Shown here piece after piece: positions 62,976 through 64,000 of a DNA stretch of 64,000 bases (positions are counted from its first letter, which is position 1; each line of letters starts with the position of its first letter). The stretch comes from a virus, in the IMG/VR virus record IMGVR_UViG_3300037010_000760, positions 1 to 64,000 of that record. The stretch is one strand, 5' to 3'. The notes under the pieces are model-generated. The model saw only the letters and a list, made by a program, of their open reading frames with translations. It was not told the origin of the DNA and searched no databases. Made by a program: the position numbers and the translations under genes.

Positions 62976-63359
62976 ATGAACTACAAAGAAATTGAGCAAG
63001 AGATCGCATCTAAAGGATTGACTGCTCCCCGCGTGACACCCAATGATATTGAGGCAAATATCTCCAGTGAATATTTTTTTACGGCTGAGGAAGGAATGAT
63101 CGGCAAGTACGTAAATCGACTTACAAAAGATGAGGTAATGGTGTATCCCGGTGAGCTGCCAAAGCATCCGGCTACACTTAATCTACTTACTTTCTGCATA
63201 CTAGTGCTGCGCAACGGCTTTACTGTCACGGGAGAGTCAGCTTGTGCTAGCCCAGAAAACTTTAATCCTGAAATTGGCCGAAAGATTGCACGCCAGAATG
63301 CAGTGCAGAAGATTTGGCCACTCATGGGCTATGTACTTAAGGAGCAACTGTTAAAGTGA
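62976..63359 (+). CDS. N4 gp49/Sf6 gp66 family protein
   Basis: 127 residues. The segments RVTPNDIEANI, LLTFCILVLRNGFTVTGESA, CASPENFNPEIGRKIARQNA and IWPLMGYVLKEQLL are the family signature. The family is widespread in lytic phages of Gram-negative bacteria; its molecular function is not settled. Its stop overlaps the spanin gene start as GTGA. Confidence 0.8.
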   Translation: MNYKEIEQEIASKGLTAPRVTPNDIEANISSEYFFTAEEGMIGKYVNRLTKDEVMVYPGELPKHPATLNLLTFCILVLRNGFTVTGESACASPENFNPEIGRKIARQNAVQKIWPLMGYVLKEQLLK

Positions 63360-63811
63360 ACTACTGCATCATTACTACTATGGTCTTTGCACTACTAACT
63401 GATGTTGGGGTGTGGAGCTATGTCAAAACCAAGTATGAACGTGATATTTCAACCCTAAAAACTGAATATGCCCAAACACAAGTCAGGGCAGTGGAGATAG
63501 CAAATGCTGATACTATTCGACTACAAGCGCAAGCAGATAAAGCAGCAGCAAATTCAGCGGCCCAATACCGTGCTCTTGCTGTTGATCGTGATCGTACTCG
63601 TGCTGTTGCTGACGGGCTGCGCACACAACTCGCCAATTCCGCCCATGATTTGCCCACAGCTACCTGTGACTCCACCCGCGCTTACGCCACAACCCTTGGA
63701 GCCGTATTCAGTGAGTGTGCAGAGGCAATTGAACGATTGGCGGGACAGGCTGATGGCCACGCCATTGATTCTCAAAAACTGATTAACTCTTCAGCTAAGA
63801 GCGAAGAATAA
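63356..63811 (+). CDS. i-spanin (Rz-like)
   Basis: 151 residues. Start GTG 63356 overlaps the upstream stop as GTGA; ATG 63380 is an alternative. N-terminal membrane segment (IITTMVFALLTDVGVWSYV) followed by a long Ala-rich coiled coil (DISTLKTEYAQTQVRAVEIA). This is the inner-membrane partner of an Rz1-type lipoprotein encoded in another frame within it. The pair fuses inner and outer membrane at the end of lysis. Confidence 0.75.
   Translation: MNYCIITTMVFALLTDVGVWSYVKTKYERDISTLKTEYAQTQVRAVEIANADTIRLQAQADKAAANSAAQYRALAVDRDRTRAVADGLRTQLANSAHDLPTATCDSTRAYATTLGAVFSECAEAIERLAGQADGHAIDSQKLINSSAKSEE
63504..63782 (+). CDS. o-spanin lipoprotein (Rz1-like), nested in the i-spanin gene
   Basis: 92 residues in a +1-type frame fully inside the i-spanin gene. 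Hydrophobic segment followed by lipobox LLTGC (C39 lipidated), then a Pro-rich outer-membrane part (PPMICPQLPVTPPALTPQP). Nested Rz/Rz1 genes are common. The start could be a later codon; M1 is used as it gives a basic n-region before the signal sequence. Confidence 0.75.
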   Translation: MLILFDYKRKQIKQQQIQRPNTVLLLLIVIVLVLLLTGCAHNSPIPPMICPQLPVTPPALTPQPLEPYSVSVQRQLNDWRDRLMATPLILKN

Positions 63812-63815
63812 ATAT

Positions 63816-64000
63816 ATGACTACGGCTCAGTTTACTAATCCACATATCCAAGTTAAATTAACCTCTTGGAAAAATGAACCAACTATTCAGATATTGAAGG
63901 GTGATCTTGAGCAGGCAAAACCTGCACACGATTCTCAAATGTCTAATGTGGAACGTTGGAATGATCTGAGTGCCATTCGTGGTAAGGCAAAACCTCCACA
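63816..64000 (+). CDS. Portal protein, N-terminal part (N4 gp59 family), runs off the right edge
   Basis: The first ~61 residues are visible (MTTAQFTNPHIQVKL, SWKNEPTIQILKGDLEQAKP, WNDLSAIRGKAKPP). They resemble the N-terminus of N4 gp59-type portals: an acidic helix with DLEQA and a basic Lys-Pro linker. The portal is the DNA gate where the terminase docks. The gene continues beyond base 64000. With the capsid gene at the left edge, this places the missing head genes between the two edges. Confidence 0.75.
   Translation, partial: MTTAQFTNPHIQVKLTSWKNEPTIQILKGDLEQAKPAHDSQMSNVERWNDLSAIRGKAKPP

Overview
The window is most of the genome of an N4-like podovirus (Schitoviridae type), read across its closed ends. 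The support is a set of hallmark genes in N4 order: a giant virion RNA polymerase (vRNAP, 7606..19392), a two-subunit T7-type RNA polymerase (41825..43930), an N4-type single-stranded DNA-binding protein, an A-family DNA polymerase, rIIA/rIIB, an N4-type large terminase, an N4 gp49/Sf6 gp66 family protein, the 3' end of an N4 gp56-type major capsid gene at the left edge and the 5' end of an N4 gp59-type portal gene at the right edge. The genome is AT-rich and carries its own tRNAs. The host is not identifiable; cellulase-type tail enzymes point to a cell or biofilm covered with a beta-glucan such as cellulose (inference).

Layout. 1..19392 (+): capsid and internal virion proteins, ending in a 3928-residue vRNAP that carries an inserted NADAR domain and an HExxH zincin segment. 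19426..39640 (-): replication, recombination and nucleotide genes (RuvC-like nuclease, SSB, RecA-fold ATPase, primase, PD-(D/E)XK nuclease, DNA polymerase, helicase, rIIB, rIIA, ThyX, dCTP deaminase, VWA/MoxR pair). 39793..40657 (-): three tRNAs, a tRNA-like gene with a 13-nt anticodon loop, and structured RNA. 40733..47770 (-): early genes, including the two RNAP subunits, a MazG-like pyrophosphohydrolase, a macro-like protein and a SLOG-fold protein. 47771..48324: divergent gene-free region, where the physical ends of an N4-type genome would be expected. 48325..64000 (+): terminase, connector and tail proteins, a cellulase/chitinase tail cassette (GH5-GH18 fusion and GH48), tail fibre genes, a lysis cassette (holin, SAR endolysin, nested spanins) and the portal.

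Transcription. The sequence fits the three-stage N4 plan. Short hairpins followed by TATTGG lie upstream of the rightmost minus-strand genes (candidate vRNAP early promoters). A T-rich motif ending in GG lies upstream of six minus-strand units (candidate promoters for the phage two-subunit RNAP). A 15-bp motif, TAAAGTATATACTAT, lies upstream of plus-strand late genes. These promoter roles are inferred from recurrence and position.

Main points of interest: (1) the NADAR ADP-ribosyl-hydrolase-like domain built into the injected polymerase, together with early macro-like and SLOG proteins; (2) a phage-borne GH5 + GH48 cellulase pair with a GH18 domain; (3) the recurrent promoter motifs and structured RNAs; (4) a shared C-terminal LFxGxK-like tail on three adjacent recombination/replication proteins.
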